A program made the position numbers and the translations under genes. A stretch of DNA of 64,000 bases, taken from NCBI GenBank assembly GCA_001970955.1, contig MPUH01000152.1:1-64000 (forward strand). The letters are read 5' to 3'. Each line of letters begins with the position of its first letter. The stretch's first letter is position 1. The notes under the pieces are model-generated. The model worked only from the letters and a program-made list of their open reading frames with translations, was not told where the DNA came from and did no database searches. Shown in pieces: positions 20,021-30,274 of the stretch. Source of the DNA: Stentor coeruleus. Taxonomy: Eukaryota > Ciliophora > Heterotrichea > Heterotrichida > Stentoridae.

Positions 20021-21511
20021 CTAAAGGAGTTTTGATATTTCTTCTATTATCTGTTTGCAAAGTTCCAAACTAACAGCTTCAACATAAATTCTCACAATAG
20101 GTTCAGTACCAGAAGGTCTTATCAAAGTTCTCGCTTTAGCTTCAGCATACTTACTAATAATCTCACCAACATTCCTAGCGAAATCCACTGGTTCAAGTAT
20201 TTCCATCTGGTCCCACGAGTTTTTAATCACATCTTTCATTGGAGTCCTAACCGCAACCATTAAATTTGGTATATCTTGATAAACATTAAGCCAATCATTT
20301 AAACTCCAGTCCATAATCCTTAAAGAAGCTTCAGCCAAAAACAAATCAGCCGCAGCATCACCAACAGTTCTATTTGCCAAAGCTAAAAAGTTAGCAACAT
20401 TTTCTGCATTTTGAGCTTTAAATTCTTCAAGTTTAGCTGAATGATGAAGCATAGTCCCATGTCCATTAGATTCAAAATATATGCTTATTTCATGTTTATG
20501 AGCTTCTTCATGTAAATATTTTACTCCAGTTGGGACAATAACACAATTAATCCCTTGATCTTTAAGATAATTTATAGAAGCAGAATTTGAATACCCTGTT
20601 GTTACAACTGTAATTTTACCTTGAACTCCTTCTTGAGTCATAAGTTTATTTAATGCAGCAGCATAAAGAACTGTAAGTCTTTCACCACCAAGAACTTCAA
20701 GATCTTCTTTACCATAATAATAAACCAATCTATCTGCATCACCATCAAAACTAGCACATTTATTACCAATAGGCATAGATCTTGGAAGTTTTCTATCTTT
20801 ATGTGCATATTCAGCTCCACAATGAGTATTTAAATATGCTGGGTCTAAGTTGTAAAGATTAATCCAAGGATAATTTAAAATTTGCATTACGTTCATACCT
20901 ACACCTCCAGCACAATCTAAATCTAAAGTCCTTTCATATCTTTCTCCACCTGGGAAGTTGTTAAATAATGCACTTGCTTTAGATCTGAGATAATCAATAT
21001 ACACATCAGTATTTTCAAAATTTCCTGATAAATTTGATTTGTATACTAAATAATGAAATTCAGGTGTTGTTACAACTCCAAAATCATGGACAATTCCTCC
21101 AGCTGCAGCTACTGCAACTTTAATACAATCAACTAAACTTGATGAACTAGGTCTATTATCAGCACCAATAAGAACAGTACCATTAATATCACTTGGCCAT
21201 CTTTCACTTAGTGTCCCAGCAAGGTCTTTAGTATTAGCAACTTCTTCTGTGAATTTTTCCCAAGAGATTGGGAGCATTTCACCATTTGAGTCAACAATTT
21301 TCAATCCATTATCATGTATTGGGTTATGAGAAGCTGTGACCATAATACCAATAAACTTCTGTGTCTCATAAGCTCTTAACAAAGCAACTAGGCCAGTTCT
21401 AAAAAATATCATAGGCAAATCACTTGCTAAGGTTCTAAAACCTGCTGTTCCATAAGCTATATACCTAGTTGAAGGTTGAATACTCAGACCAGCTTGTATG
21501 ATTTTGTCCAT
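20021..21511 (-). CDS. PGM3: Phosphoacetylglucosamine mutase
   Basis: 496 aa, slightly shorter than the usual 530-545. It interconverts GlcNAc-6-P and GlcNAc-1-P, the step before UDP-GlcNAc, in the cytosol. YGTAGFRT begins at residue 20. TASHNP with the catalytic Ser at 61 follows, the metal loop DGDADR at about 254-259, the sugar-binding ESNGHG near 347, and the phosphate-binding RPSGTEP near 467. All key residues are present. The start is well fixed because YGTAGFR sits about 20 residues in, as in relatives. The ATG of the divergent membrane-protein gene is only 11 bp away. UDP-GlcNAc supplies the N-glycans trimmed by the mannosidase encoded just downstream of that neighbour. Confidence 0.95.
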   Translation of the reverse strand: MDKIIQAGLSIQPSTRYIAYGTAGFRTLASDLPMIFFRTGLVALLRAYETQKFIGIMVTASHNPIHDNGLKIVDSNGEMLPISWEKFTEEVANTKDLAGTLSERWPSDINGTVLIGADNRPSSSSLVDCIKVAVAAAGGIVHDFGVVTTPEFHYLVYKSNLSGNFENTDVYIDYLRSKASALFNNFPGGERYERTLDLDCAGGVGMNVMQILNYPWINLYNLDPAYLNTHCGAEYAHKDRKLPRSMPIGNKCASFDGDADRLVYYYGKEDLEVLGGERLTVLYAAALNKLMTQEGVQGKITVVTTGYSNSASINYLKDQGINCVIVPTGVKYLHEEAHKHEISIYFESNGHGTMLHHSAKLEEFKAQNAENVANFLALANRTVGDAAADLFLAEASLRIMDWSLNDWLNVYQDIPNLMVAVRTPMKDVIKNSWDQMEILEPVDFARNVGEIISKYAEAKARTLIRPSGTEPIVRIYVEAVSLELCKQIIEEISKLL

Positions 21512-21522
21512 ATTTTTTATAA
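21512..21522. promoter_or_regulatory. 11-bp gap between two divergent start codons
   Basis: Only 11 bp (ATTTTTTATAA) separate the ATG of phosphoacetylglucosamine mutase (minus) from the ATG of the four-helix membrane protein (plus). Both 5' leaders and any core promoter must overlap this gap or the opposite coding sequence. The mutase start is fixed by homology; the other start could lie at the Met near residue 18. Confidence 0.6.
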
Positions 21523-22260
21523 ATGGAAACTCCTCACAATTCGTATTTGTCTAGTTCATATAGTCCTGATTTTATGGATATTCTTGGAAGTCCTATAGAA
21601 ATTTCCGACTCTGATCAGACTGTTAATAGGATTTGTAAACTGAAACTTCATTATTGGCGTAAAGGGATTTTATTTTTAGATGTTTTGGCTATGATATTTT
21701 GTATTAGTTCTTTTATTACACCAAGATGGGTTGAACAAGGGAAGACTGAAAATTTCTGGAGAGGAAGTTTGATGAAATGTGGAGGATGTAATGGGAAATT
21801 TGAAGGGGCTTCATATAAACAAATTTCTGAATGGAGTTGTGGGGATATGGATGGTTATTGCGAAACTTTTGATGGATTATATAAAGCGGGAATTGCTGTT
21901 TTACTTATACAGTCTATGTTTCTTTTACTTTTGGTTGTGGGTATTTATATTATTGTATGTGAACTTGTTAATAAACATTATGAAAACAAGCTAGTGTTTG
22001 TTACTACTTTGATAACACCTTTATGTGAAATAATTGCTTTAATTACATGGATATTGACTAGTGGAGCTAAGATGAATAATGAATGCTATAGTAATGCTAC
22101 TAATATGGAAAAAGCTCATAATGTTTGTGCTACTCATGGACCGATACTTATGATTATGTCTATTTTAATGAGTATTTGTGCTACTATTTTATTTATTTTT
22201 ATAAGGCCTGCGACGAAAAAAGCCTTTAAAAACAAGATTATTCCTGTGGATGATAGATAA
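21523..22260 (+). CDS. Four-helix membrane protein (claudin/PMP22-like layout)
   Basis: 245 aa. Hydrophobic segments lie near residues 48-66, 122-146, 160-182 and 204-226. The first extracellular loop holds paired cysteines (MKCGGCNG, WSCGD, GYCETF) and the second loop two more (NECYS, NVCATHG), a pattern seen in tetraspan families such as claudin/PMP22. The W-x(n)-C-C signature of claudins is not strict, so the family is a guess. It is probably a plasma- or endomembrane protein with disulphide-bonded loops. Its stop lies 23 bp from that of the convergent mannosidase gene. Confidence 0.78.
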   Translation: METPHNSYLSSSYSPDFMDILGSPIEISDSDQTVNRICKLKLHYWRKGILFLDVLAMIFCISSFITPRWVEQGKTENFWRGSLMKCGGCNGKFEGASYKQISEWSCGDMDGYCETFDGLYKAGIAVLLIQSMFLLLLVVGIYIIVCELVNKHYENKLVFVTTLITPLCEIIALITWILTSGAKMNNECYSNATNMEKAHNVCATHGPILMIMSILMSICATILFIFIRPATKKAFKNKIIPVDDR

Positions 22261-22283
22261 CAAAATTTGGAGTTTTAAATGTG

Positions 22284-23807
22284 TTATTTAAGATTAGGAT
22301 TAGTATAGTCGGTTTTTATTTTTAAAGGATGGCCTTCAGTTGTCAAAACCCATGTGTTAAGATCAATAATTTCTTCATCACTAAAAATCATGTATAAATA
22401 CTTTAAAGTTTCGCTGAAAAAATAACTAGGCAAGCATCCTCTCTGATTTGGGGGGTTCCTATTAACATTTTCAATCTCCGCATAAGCAACATCATTTTTC
22501 GCATGTTTCTCAATAGCTTGGAAAATATTCCAAGCCCATTCTCTATAAATATTATCCTTTGTCAAATCATAAAGATACCAAAGACTTTCTAAAGTTTCAG
22601 GCCTAAGAGCATAATGATTATCAACAAACCAAGGATATTTAATCCCATAATGTAAATTGACAATTTCTGAAGCTAATCCTGAATCACTTTGTTCATACAT
22701 GTTATAACAAGTAAAAGCGAGTTCTTTTGCAATAGTAATCAATCTTTCTTTATTAGAAAAACCTAATCTTTCTGCTGCTAAAACAATGGTTCCTGGGAAA
22801 AAACATGCTAAATGATCCATTTGTGAGATGAATTCTCCATCTTTGATAAGCCCTAAATAATAATATCCTGCAACATCTTGTTGAAGAAGTTTTTCAATAA
22901 TATCATTAATTGAATCAATTGCCGCTTTTTCTAATTCTGAGTTTTTGCTTCCTGTATGAAGATATTCTTTAACGAGATATTCATAAAAACTATCCCCTTC
23001 ACCAGCAACTGAGTATGTATTTGTATGGGACAGGTCGTTATAAATCCCATTTGGGAAAATCCCAGATTCAAAAGAATTGAGAATGAGGTGAATAGCTTGT
23101 GAACCAAGATACTTGTAATGATCCTGATTTAAGTGGTGGCCGAGAGCTGAGAATTCTAAAGAAAGGGTTCCTAATTCGGCTAATGAATAATAACCAGGGC
23201 TATAAACTGGTCCATAGATTGAGTAAGTTCGTATTTCTTTACGAGTATTTCCTTCCCCTGTGGCGAAATTGTAATAGCTAGGTGGGAAGCCTTTTGAGTC
23301 AAAAGCTTTGGCCATGATTTTTCCAAGCTCTTCAGCTTTGTCTAAAAAAACTTTTTGTCCTGAGAGTTCATATGCACTAATGAGCCCTCCCAATATCCTG
23401 ATGTTAACTTCGAAAAAAGAAGTGAATGTATTAGAAGAATTGAATGTTAGATATTTTTCAACCCATTCCGTAGCATTTTGGAATTCATTCTGTAGGCCTA
23501 ATAGCCATAATGAAGATAAAGAGTCTACTATAGTTGACCCCATATACATCCAATTGTTACCTGACTAAGTGTTTATTACTTTGGTAAGAGAGCATAGTTC
23601 ATCTTTTCCCCAGGCGTATTTAGAATATCCTTTCCAAGCATGAAGAAAAGCTTGTTTTATTTGCTCTTGTGCTTCTGGAGCACTTGGTGGTGATGAAAAA
23701 TCAGCGAATGGGTTTTGTTTCTTTCCTGCCTGTAATATAAGTATACTTAAAGCCCAAAATACAGCGACAAGTCCAATGTAGAGTGAAAGTCTCATATAAT
23801 ATGGCAT
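22284..23807 (-). CDS. Class I alpha-1,2-mannosidase (GH47)
   Basis: Joined from 23807-23580 and 23564-22284 around a 15-nt intron, giving 502 aa. Residues 5-27 form a signal anchor (type II membrane protein of ER or Golgi). The catalytic barrel starts at about residue 55 (AWKGYSKYAWGKDEL) and continues across the splice as TKSGNNWMYMGSTIVDSLSS, matching the GH47 block with NNWxxxGATLVDSLDTLW. Catalytic acids sit in SLAELGTLSLEF, GEGDSFYEYL and LRPETLESLW; the calcium-binding Thr is in LTTEGHPL near the end. It trims alpha-1,2-mannose from N-glycans for quality control or maturation. Without splicing the reading frame stops at once after the anchor. Confidence 0.95.
23565..23579 (-). other. 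15-nt intron in the mannosidase gene
   Basis: Sense sequence GTAATAAACACTTAG, phase 0, A at position 10. Splicing joins SLTK to SGNNWMYMG, restoring a conserved GH47 block. Confidence 0.94.
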
Positions 23808-24039
23808 TATACAAACTAACCTTTACTTCAAATCCTCTGTTTTAAAACTCAAATTACTTAGTTTTATAAACTCAAATATTCAGAAATAAAAAAGTCTCAT
23901 CATTCGCAGAGAGATTCCTGTTTCATCATAAGAATTATTATAAAAATGTCAACCAATAATGTTTAACACTCTTTGGATATCTAAACAAATATATTTAAAA
24001 AAGTTTTTTACGAGAAAACTAAGAAAAGTAATTCAAAAA

Positions 24040-26292
24040 ATGGAAGTCAAGAGTACTGGGATATTAAGATTGCTACCTGCAAGAGAAATTAAGGTTGAAA
24101 TGAAAGTTCTTAATGATGAAATTTCTGTGAGGTCACTAGGAGAAAGTAAGAGTTATAGGTTTGATAAGATCTTTACAAAAAGTCAATCAAATACATCTAT
24201 CTGGGATTACCTTACCCGGGGCAAATCCAGTGCAGTTTCCACTCTTCTCTCAGGCCACAATGTGTCAATAACAACCTATGGTGAAGTGAACTCAGGTAAA
24301 ACCTACTCTTTTTTCGGTCAAGAACAATCCAAAGACTTATTCTCAGAAACCCTTTCCGAAATTTTCAGTAGCCAATCCACACCTTTAGGTTTATCAATAT
24401 GGGAAATCGTCTATTCCCTAGACGATCGTTGTGAGAAAATCATGGACTTATTAAAAATCTCAGATTTCAAACCATTACCTTCAACCTTAACCCAAGATTT
24501 CATCACAGTAGAAATTTCAAGTCTTCAAGAAGGCCAATACATTTTTGAATGTGCAAAAGAACTTAGTTCTAACTGGAAGACAAAATCTGAAGGTGGAAGT
24601 CGTAATTTAAACAATCGTTCACATTTCTTTATCAGAATTTCATTTGAAAACTATTATTTACATATTATTGACTTATCTGGAGTACTTCCAAGCAACTTAA
24701 CCCCAGAAATTAGAGTCAAACTTGGATGTGATGAACAATTAAATTTTACTAGAATTGGGTTAAATCAATATAGAAGTATTATATGGGAAATGGCTAAAAA
24801 TCCATGTGTATCTTCAGACCTTTTGACTACATCTAGGAAATCAAAACTTGCTTTGGTTATTTCTTCAATTCTTATGCTTGGGAAGAATTATTTTTTTACT
24901 GCAGTTAAGGAAGATTCTGAATATGAAGATGTGATTAAAAATCTGGATATATTGCAAAGAGCTCAAGGGATTAAAATTAGACCTGAAGTTTCGTTTATTG
25001 AAAAGAAAATCATCCCTATGAGTGTTTTTATACAAAGGCATAAAGTTGCTAAGTATTGGGAATTTAATGTTAAACATGAAAAAGTGGATAAAAAATCAGA
25101 GTTTGAAAATTCTGGGAAAATTGATAAAGAAATAGGGAGTTTTGAAAAAGAAGATGAAAAACAGGAACCTAAAGAGTTTTCTAGGAATTTATTAAAAGAA
25201 CAAATTTCTCAAATGCTCCAAGAATTAGATGAAGGCCCATCAAAAAAAAGTGAATTTATGCCTGAGACTGTTATAGTAAATAATAATGTTTCTTTTGAAA
25301 ATCCTTGTTCTAAAGCTGAAACATCGTTTTTCAAAGAAAAAAACGCTCTGATCGAAGCAGAAATCGCAGAAATCAAAGCAACCCACGAGTTAGAAATCGA
25401 TAATTTACGACTAGAAAACTGTAGTTTACGACAGAAACTCCGCACTGTGCAAGATGAAACCAATTTTGTAAACATTTTCAAAATCTACGAAGATGAGATA
25501 TCCAAACTAGAATCAAACATAAAATCCTTACGCGAGGATTTCATAACATCACTTCACAGTATAGAAAAATCTATAGAAATTGTTGATAATGAAGACCATG
25601 ACGATATAAACATCTTAAAAAAAAAATACAAGTCTTCAATAAAAGAATTAGCAAACTCAATGAAACAACTTCAACAAAATATACTCGAAAAAGAAAAAGA
25701 AAGTTCAAATCTTAAAAAAAACGAACGAAAATGGCATATGAGCCGAAAATGCTTTGAAAACATCGCCCGTAAAAGTGTAGCCCTAGAGTCAGTTGTAGGG
25801 AAACAATCTAAAAACCTTCAATTAAACGAAACAACATTTCATGAAATGATAGAAGAAATCGAAAGATTAAACTCAGAAAATGGGAAACTAAAAAAAAAAT
25901 GCACAGAAGCAGACGAATATTCTACAAGGATAACAGAAGAGCTTAAAATTATGAAAGATATCGCAGCAACTTCTGGAATGCCTGAAGAAACCCTAAACCG
26001 TATTCATAAAAACCTCCAAGCTCCATTTAAAGTGCAAAGTGATTTTGTTATAAGCCTAATTCATCGTTTACAAAATGAACTCAACAATAAAAAGCATATA
26101 AACTTCTTAGACAATATAGCCCATGAAGTAGAAATTTTAGCTAATGCTTTCGAAGAAAGCCAAGTCAGAGAAAAAAACATGTTCGAAATCTTACTCGAAA
26201 TGCAAAAACGCCTAGACAAAACTGATGGGGAGTTTTCTAAAGAAACAAACAAGCTTCTTAGACAAACTCTACTTTCTCAGTTAACTCTCTAA
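24040..26292 (+). CDS. Divergent kinesin-like protein with coiled-coil tail
   Basis: From the ATG at 24040 the protein has 750 aa. An ATG at 23959 would add 27 residues coded by leader-like AT-rich sequence, so I prefer 24040, just before the first motor strand (STGILRLLPAREI). The P-loop reads GEVNSGKTYS (kinesin consensus GQTGSGKT), switch I NNRSHFF, and switch II DLSGVLPSN instead of DLAGSE. The motor core (about residues 8-330) is therefore recognisable but altered at nucleotide-contact sites. A long coiled coil spans about 430-740. It may be a slow or non-processive motor, or a microtubule-bound structural protein (inference). Its stop is 30 bp from that of the convergent eIF2A gene. Confidence 0.8.
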   Translation: MEVKSTGILRLLPAREIKVEMKVLNDEISVRSLGESKSYRFDKIFTKSQSNTSIWDYLTRGKSSAVSTLLSGHNVSITTYGEVNSGKTYSFFGQEQSKDLFSETLSEIFSSQSTPLGLSIWEIVYSLDDRCEKIMDLLKISDFKPLPSTLTQDFITVEISSLQEGQYIFECAKELSSNWKTKSEGGSRNLNNRSHFFIRISFENYYLHIIDLSGVLPSNLTPEIRVKLGCDEQLNFTRIGLNQYRSIIWEMAKNPCVSSDLLTTSRKSKLALVISSILMLGKNYFFTAVKEDSEYEDVIKNLDILQRAQGIKIRPEVSFIEKKIIPMSVFIQRHKVAKYWEFNVKHEKVDKKSEFENSGKIDKEIGSFEKEDEKQEPKEFSRNLLKEQISQMLQELDEGPSKKSEFMPETVIVNNNVSFENPCSKAETSFFKEKNALIEAEIAEIKATHELEIDNLRLENCSLRQKLRTVQDETNFVNIFKIYEDEISKLESNIKSLREDFITSLHSIEKSIEIVDNEDHDDINILKKKYKSSIKELANSMKQLQQNILEKEKESSNLKKNERKWHMSRKCFENIARKSVALESVVGKQSKNLQLNETTFHEMIEEIERLNSENGKLKKKCTEADEYSTRITEELKIMKDIAATSGMPEETLNRIHKNLQAPFKVQSDFVISLIHRLQNELNNKKHINFLDNIAHEVEILANAFEESQVREKNMFEILLEMQKRLDKTDGEFSKETNKLLRQTLLSQLTL

Positions 26293-26322
26293 TATAAATA
26301 CTACTTAATGACTAAAGGGTAA

Positions 26323-27774
26323 CTATTTGCCAGCAGCCGGCTTTTTCTTTTTCTTCTTTTTCTTAGCTGGTTCTGGGGCCATTCCTGGAATAAAGTCTGA
26401 AGGTGGTGGAGGTGGGGCATGCTGGACTTGAAGTTTGCCTGAAGCTGACTCTTTAACCGCTTTAAAATGTGCTGCAAAACCAGAACTTGACCCTGGAGGT
26501 TTATATGTTTTTTTCTGGACTACAACTTGTTCTTTATGTGAAGGTGTTAAAGGTTCAAAGACAAAAACTTGAGGTGTCCAGGCAACTTCCCATAACTCAG
26601 TAGGTTCCATGACCCTAACAAGGAGTTCTCCTGTGTATTTATAAACACAATAACCATTATCTACACGCATTCTTGGACATAATGTTGCAGCGACAAAAAC
26701 TTTACCACAAGGACCCCATTCACAATAAACAGTTGATGGTGCTCTACAATGTCCAATCATATTCATAGTCTCCTTATCATAAATATCAATTTCTCCATGT
26801 AAATTCCCAAATCCTGCAATAAGAACTAAAGTCCCAAAACGGTTCCATTTGATTGTATTTCTGTGATGTTTAGCGATTTCACTCTTTTTGTTGCCGTTTA
26901 GATTGAAGAAATTAGTTGTTGCGGGCATAAATCCTGATATTACTATAAACTCATTATCAACTGGGTTCCATTGGACATCATGGATCGGTCCTTCTGTTGT
27001 TTTGACTTGTTTAAGTTTTATTTCTGGCGTGTATATATACAAAGAATGCTCACCATAATAGCTTCTCCCTGTAGTATCTACATCAGTTTGACACCAAATC
27101 ACTGCCCTTTGAGCATCTTTGTTCCATAAAACTTTTATTTCCTGAACGTATTTAACCCCAAGTTCTGCTGTTTTTTCCAAGCCTGTCGCAGTTTCAACAC
27201 AAATACTAATTTTTGACCCTTCACCTTTAGAGTCACCTGTATAAATAATAAGCATATTAGTTTTTGATGATATGAAAAAAGAAGTCACACGGATTTGGTT
27301 GAAAATTAATAATGGCTGGGGTTCTGGAATCCTATAAATACAAAGGTCGCTACCCCCTTTTATATAAAATCTTGTACTGTCAGCATTGAAAATAATAGTC
27401 GGCCAGCATTCTTTCATAAACTTTTTTTGAACCAATGAATATATTGGCGTACCTGTGGTTGTGTCCCAGATTATCAGGTTTGGGGTTTCTTCCTGAGGCT
27501 TTTCCCAGGAAACCAAGTACTTGGCGCATTCGGAAAAGTGTAGTAGCTGGACGTTAGATCTTCGTACTGACATGAGTTCAGTAAAATCACTTGTTTTTAG
27601 AACTTTGACTCCGTGGAGATCTACTATGGCTAGTTTTGAACCACATTTTGAAAATAAACATGCGAAGCAAGCTGATGCGAAGACTACGTTTTCTTGCTGG
27701 CTAAGTCCTCGGATAACCCGCACAGAGTCCCTTGTCCTGCACAAGAGCTCATGGACCTGTTGAGTTTTTTCCAT
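26323..27774 (-). CDS. EIF2A: Translation initiation factor eIF2A (WD-repeat type)
   Basis: 483 aa, against about 585 in animals. The beta-propeller and family blocks are clear: SYYGEHSLYIY, GPIHDVQWNPVDNEFIVISG, the segment FMPATTNFFNLNG, then HHRNTIKWNRFGTLVLIAGF and APSTVYCEWGPCGKVFVAAT. The C-terminus has a Pro-rich stretch and a Lys run (KKKKKKKK) where longer homologues carry an RNA- and ribosome-binding tail. The family delivers initiator Met-tRNA to 40S ribosomes in a GTP-independent way under some conditions. It is not the alpha subunit of eIF2. No intron seen. Confidence 0.92.
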   Translation of the reverse strand: MEKTQQVHELLCRTRDSVRVIRGLSQQENVVFASACFACLFSKCGSKLAIVDLHGVKVLKTSDFTELMSVRRSNVQLLHFSECAKYLVSWEKPQEETPNLIIWDTTTGTPIYSLVQKKFMKECWPTIIFNADSTRFYIKGGSDLCIYRIPEPQPLLIFNQIRVTSFFISSKTNMLIIYTGDSKGEGSKISICVETATGLEKTAELGVKYVQEIKVLWNKDAQRAVIWCQTDVDTTGRSYYGEHSLYIYTPEIKLKQVKTTEGPIHDVQWNPVDNEFIVISGFMPATTNFFNLNGNKKSEIAKHHRNTIKWNRFGTLVLIAGFGNLHGEIDIYDKETMNMIGHCRAPSTVYCEWGPCGKVFVAATLCPRMRVDNGYCVYKYTGELLVRVMEPTELWEVAWTPQVFVFEPLTPSHKEQVVVQKKTYKPPGSSSGFAAHFKAVKESASGKLQVQHAPPPPPSDFIPGMAPEPAKKKKKKKKPAAGK

Positions 27775-28167
27775 AGTTACCTTTATAATATATGATAAAA
27801 TAAACCCCCAAATTGGTTTTTAAATGATCAAAAGTTTTTTTTAAGGGAAAAATGTGAAGGCTATGGAAGGTTATGATTAGATTAGGTTTTTTAGTTGGGA
27901 ATTAAGCTTTTTTGAGGAAAGATAAAAGGGTGGGAAATTTGATTTGGTTTTGAAGTTTGGAGTGATTTGATTGGATGTTTATAGAGGTTTTTTTTTTATT
28001 TTGTATAAGAAATGTTTGGTATTTGATAATGAAAAAAATGTATAAGATTTATGAGTTATATTGGATAATAAATTGTATAAATAAAATTAATAAATAGATT
28101 AGTGAGTATTAAAATCATAGTTTCCAATCACAAAATTTCTCAGTCTTCCTAACTCACAAATCATAAA
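27775..28167. other. Intergenic with strong strand skew
   Basis: About 390 bp. From roughly 27830 to 28030 the plus strand is almost without C and rich in G and T, matching the upstream flank of the minus-strand eIF2A gene, which is thus G-poor on its sense strand. No gene or RNA seen. Confidence 0.6.
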
Positions 28168-30258
28168 TTAATCTAAATTATATTTATTTAAAATATCATC
28201 TACAACACTCACTGGTAGTTTCTTCCCAAGTTTTTCTTCAAATTCAGCAACCCTCTCTTTAAACCTTTTCTTAACCTTCACTCCTTTAAAATTTTCTAAT
28301 CTTTGCAAGAACATTTTTTCCAAACTATCCAACTGAAAATCACTCAAATTCTCTAATCCTATTCCTTCTTCATAAACCAAAACTTTTTTCTTCAATTCAT
28401 TAATAGTATTCAAACTACATCCAATATTCTCTTTAATTATCGATGTTTCCATAAGTACTTTATCATAAATCACAGAACATTTCTCTAAATCATTAACAAA
28501 CTATATATTCCTTACACTCATCTTAGAAGCTTTTAAAACACTTAAGCTTTTATTACCCGTATTGATTTTTTCAATAATTTTACGGTTTTCATTTCTCATC
28601 ATCCCAAGTCTTAACTGGCCAATTATCCCTGAATTATCAAATTTTATCATTGCTTTAGACAAAGAATTCTCATTAAACTCATTGATTTCTTTACATATTA
28701 TCATTAGATCTCCTGCAATTTGTGATGATAAAATAGTATAAGTGCTTTCAATATCTTCTTTTACAATAATAGTCCCATGTATATTCATATTATTATACAT
28801 ATTTGTAAGTTTAGTAAGTTTGTTTTCAAGTTGAGTTTTAGCTATACTGTTTTGATTATAAAATTCCCAACCACTTTCTTTAGCTTTTGAAAGTTCTTTT
28901 TTGAGATATGCAAGATCTTGTTGATAACCAAGTAAAATTTGTGAACTGGTTTTACGTTTTATATTAGGTTTAATATTATATTTAAGAGAACGGGCTAAGT
29001 TACCAAAGCGTAATGTTTCTAAAGTTGGATTAAGTTTATTTAATGTTGGAGTTGCTGTACAGATTATACATGTTTTTGAATTGATATTAAGGGATGATTT
29101 TAGGATTTTGTTAAGATTTGAGATTTTGTTTGATAAATTTATATCAGTTTTTGATGATATTACTTTTGATTCTGTTGGGTCAATAAAAATATTGGCGTAT
29201 TGATTGAATTTAATACTAGAAATAGATTCTGATTTTGTTCTTTCATGAAGTGATGAAAATATAATTTCTTTTAAGTCTTGGCCATCAGGGGAAATTGTGT
29301 TTAATTTTTCGCTGTCTGCAAGTTCAATGAAATTTATTATGGACTCTGTTGTTATGTTTTCAAAAGTTTCGTCGCAGTCAAAGTCAAAATCTTTCCCTTT
29401 CTTAGGATGATTATTGTTTTTTGGAATTACTTGCAGACTTCTAATATATAATCTGAAAATAATATGCGAATTACAATCATTAGCCGGATAATTTTTACAT
29501 TGTTCTCCTCTTATTAGCATCTCAAGAGCTTCTTCAGCATTATTTACAATATGTTCACTAAGCCCTTTCACATAAAACTCTTTATCTACTGTTTCTCCAA
29601 CAGTTAATATCATATTTCCCAAATCATCAGGGTCTTTTAATAAATCATAAATACATTCATTATGAACTTTCATCATAGAACATTTAAAGAAAAAGTGTTT
29701 ATTTCTATCATTGCTTGCCGTTTTAAAAATGTCTATAAAGGACAAGGATATGATTCCAGCATTAGATGAATTTTTTTTGGGTTTTTCGAATTTTTCAAAT
29801 TTTTGTCCAAATAATGAAGTGCTTCGACAACGAGAAGATATACTTTTACAATGAGAATTAGGGTTTTTTATGGGTCTTCCACGTATTTTATTGCTAATAA
29901 AGCTAGTGTTTTCAGTTCCTGTAGTTTTTCCTATCAAAGTGTAAGTCTTACCTGATCCAGTTTGCCCATATGCTAAAATAGTAGCATTATATCCTTCAAG
30001 AGATGATAAAACAGTTTTTTGGGCTATGGTTTCATATACTTTTTGATTATCATCATCCCATGAGAATACATGATTGTAGTTAAAACAAAGGTTAAAATTT
30101 GAATAGTTATTTTTCTCATCAATCAAACTATCAATAAACTCTTTCTTTAAAGAAACACTATTTTTTGTCAAAAGCCACACTGAGATTTCATTTTCTATAA
30201 TCTCTTGGTCATTTAAAGGACGAAAACGCAAATAAACCTGTATAGATTCACTCGACAT
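28168..30258 (-). CDS. Kinesin-like motor protein
   Basis: Joined from 30258-28516 and 28500-28168 around a 15-nt intron, giving 691 aa. I start at 30258 (MSSESIQVYLRFRPLND), the usual kinesin beginning. The longer frame from 30342 would overlap the divergent glutaredoxin gene and adds a hydrophobic stretch foreign to kinesins. The P-loop is perfect (AYGQTGSGKT). Switch I is reduced to NDCNSHIIFRLYI, switch II to FIELADSEKLNT, but the closing helix LETLRFGNLARSLKYNIKPN is canonical. A coiled coil and a Lys/Glu-rich tail follow. The motor is N-terminal, so plus-end motion is the default guess; subfamily unresolved. Confidence 0.87.
28501..28515 (-). other. 15-nt intron in the kinesin gene
   Basis: Sense sequence GTAAGGAATATATAG, phase 0, A at position 10. 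It joins the tail frame 28500-28168 to the motor frame; the following residues read FVNDLEKCSVIYDK. Confidence 0.92.
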
Positions 30259-30274
30259 AATTATTAAGAAAAAT
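30259..30274. promoter_or_regulatory. 16-bp gap between divergent start codons
   Basis: The kinesin ATG (30258, minus) and the glutaredoxin ATG (30275, plus) are separated by 16 bp, AT only except one G. It depends on the kinesin start chosen, which conservation of the motor N-terminus supports. Confidence 0.55.

Noticed and set aside
23959-24039. N-terminal extension of the kinesin-like protein from an upstream ATG.
   Set aside because: The 27 residues are Lys/Phe/Ile-rich as in translated leader DNA and precede the usual first motor strand.
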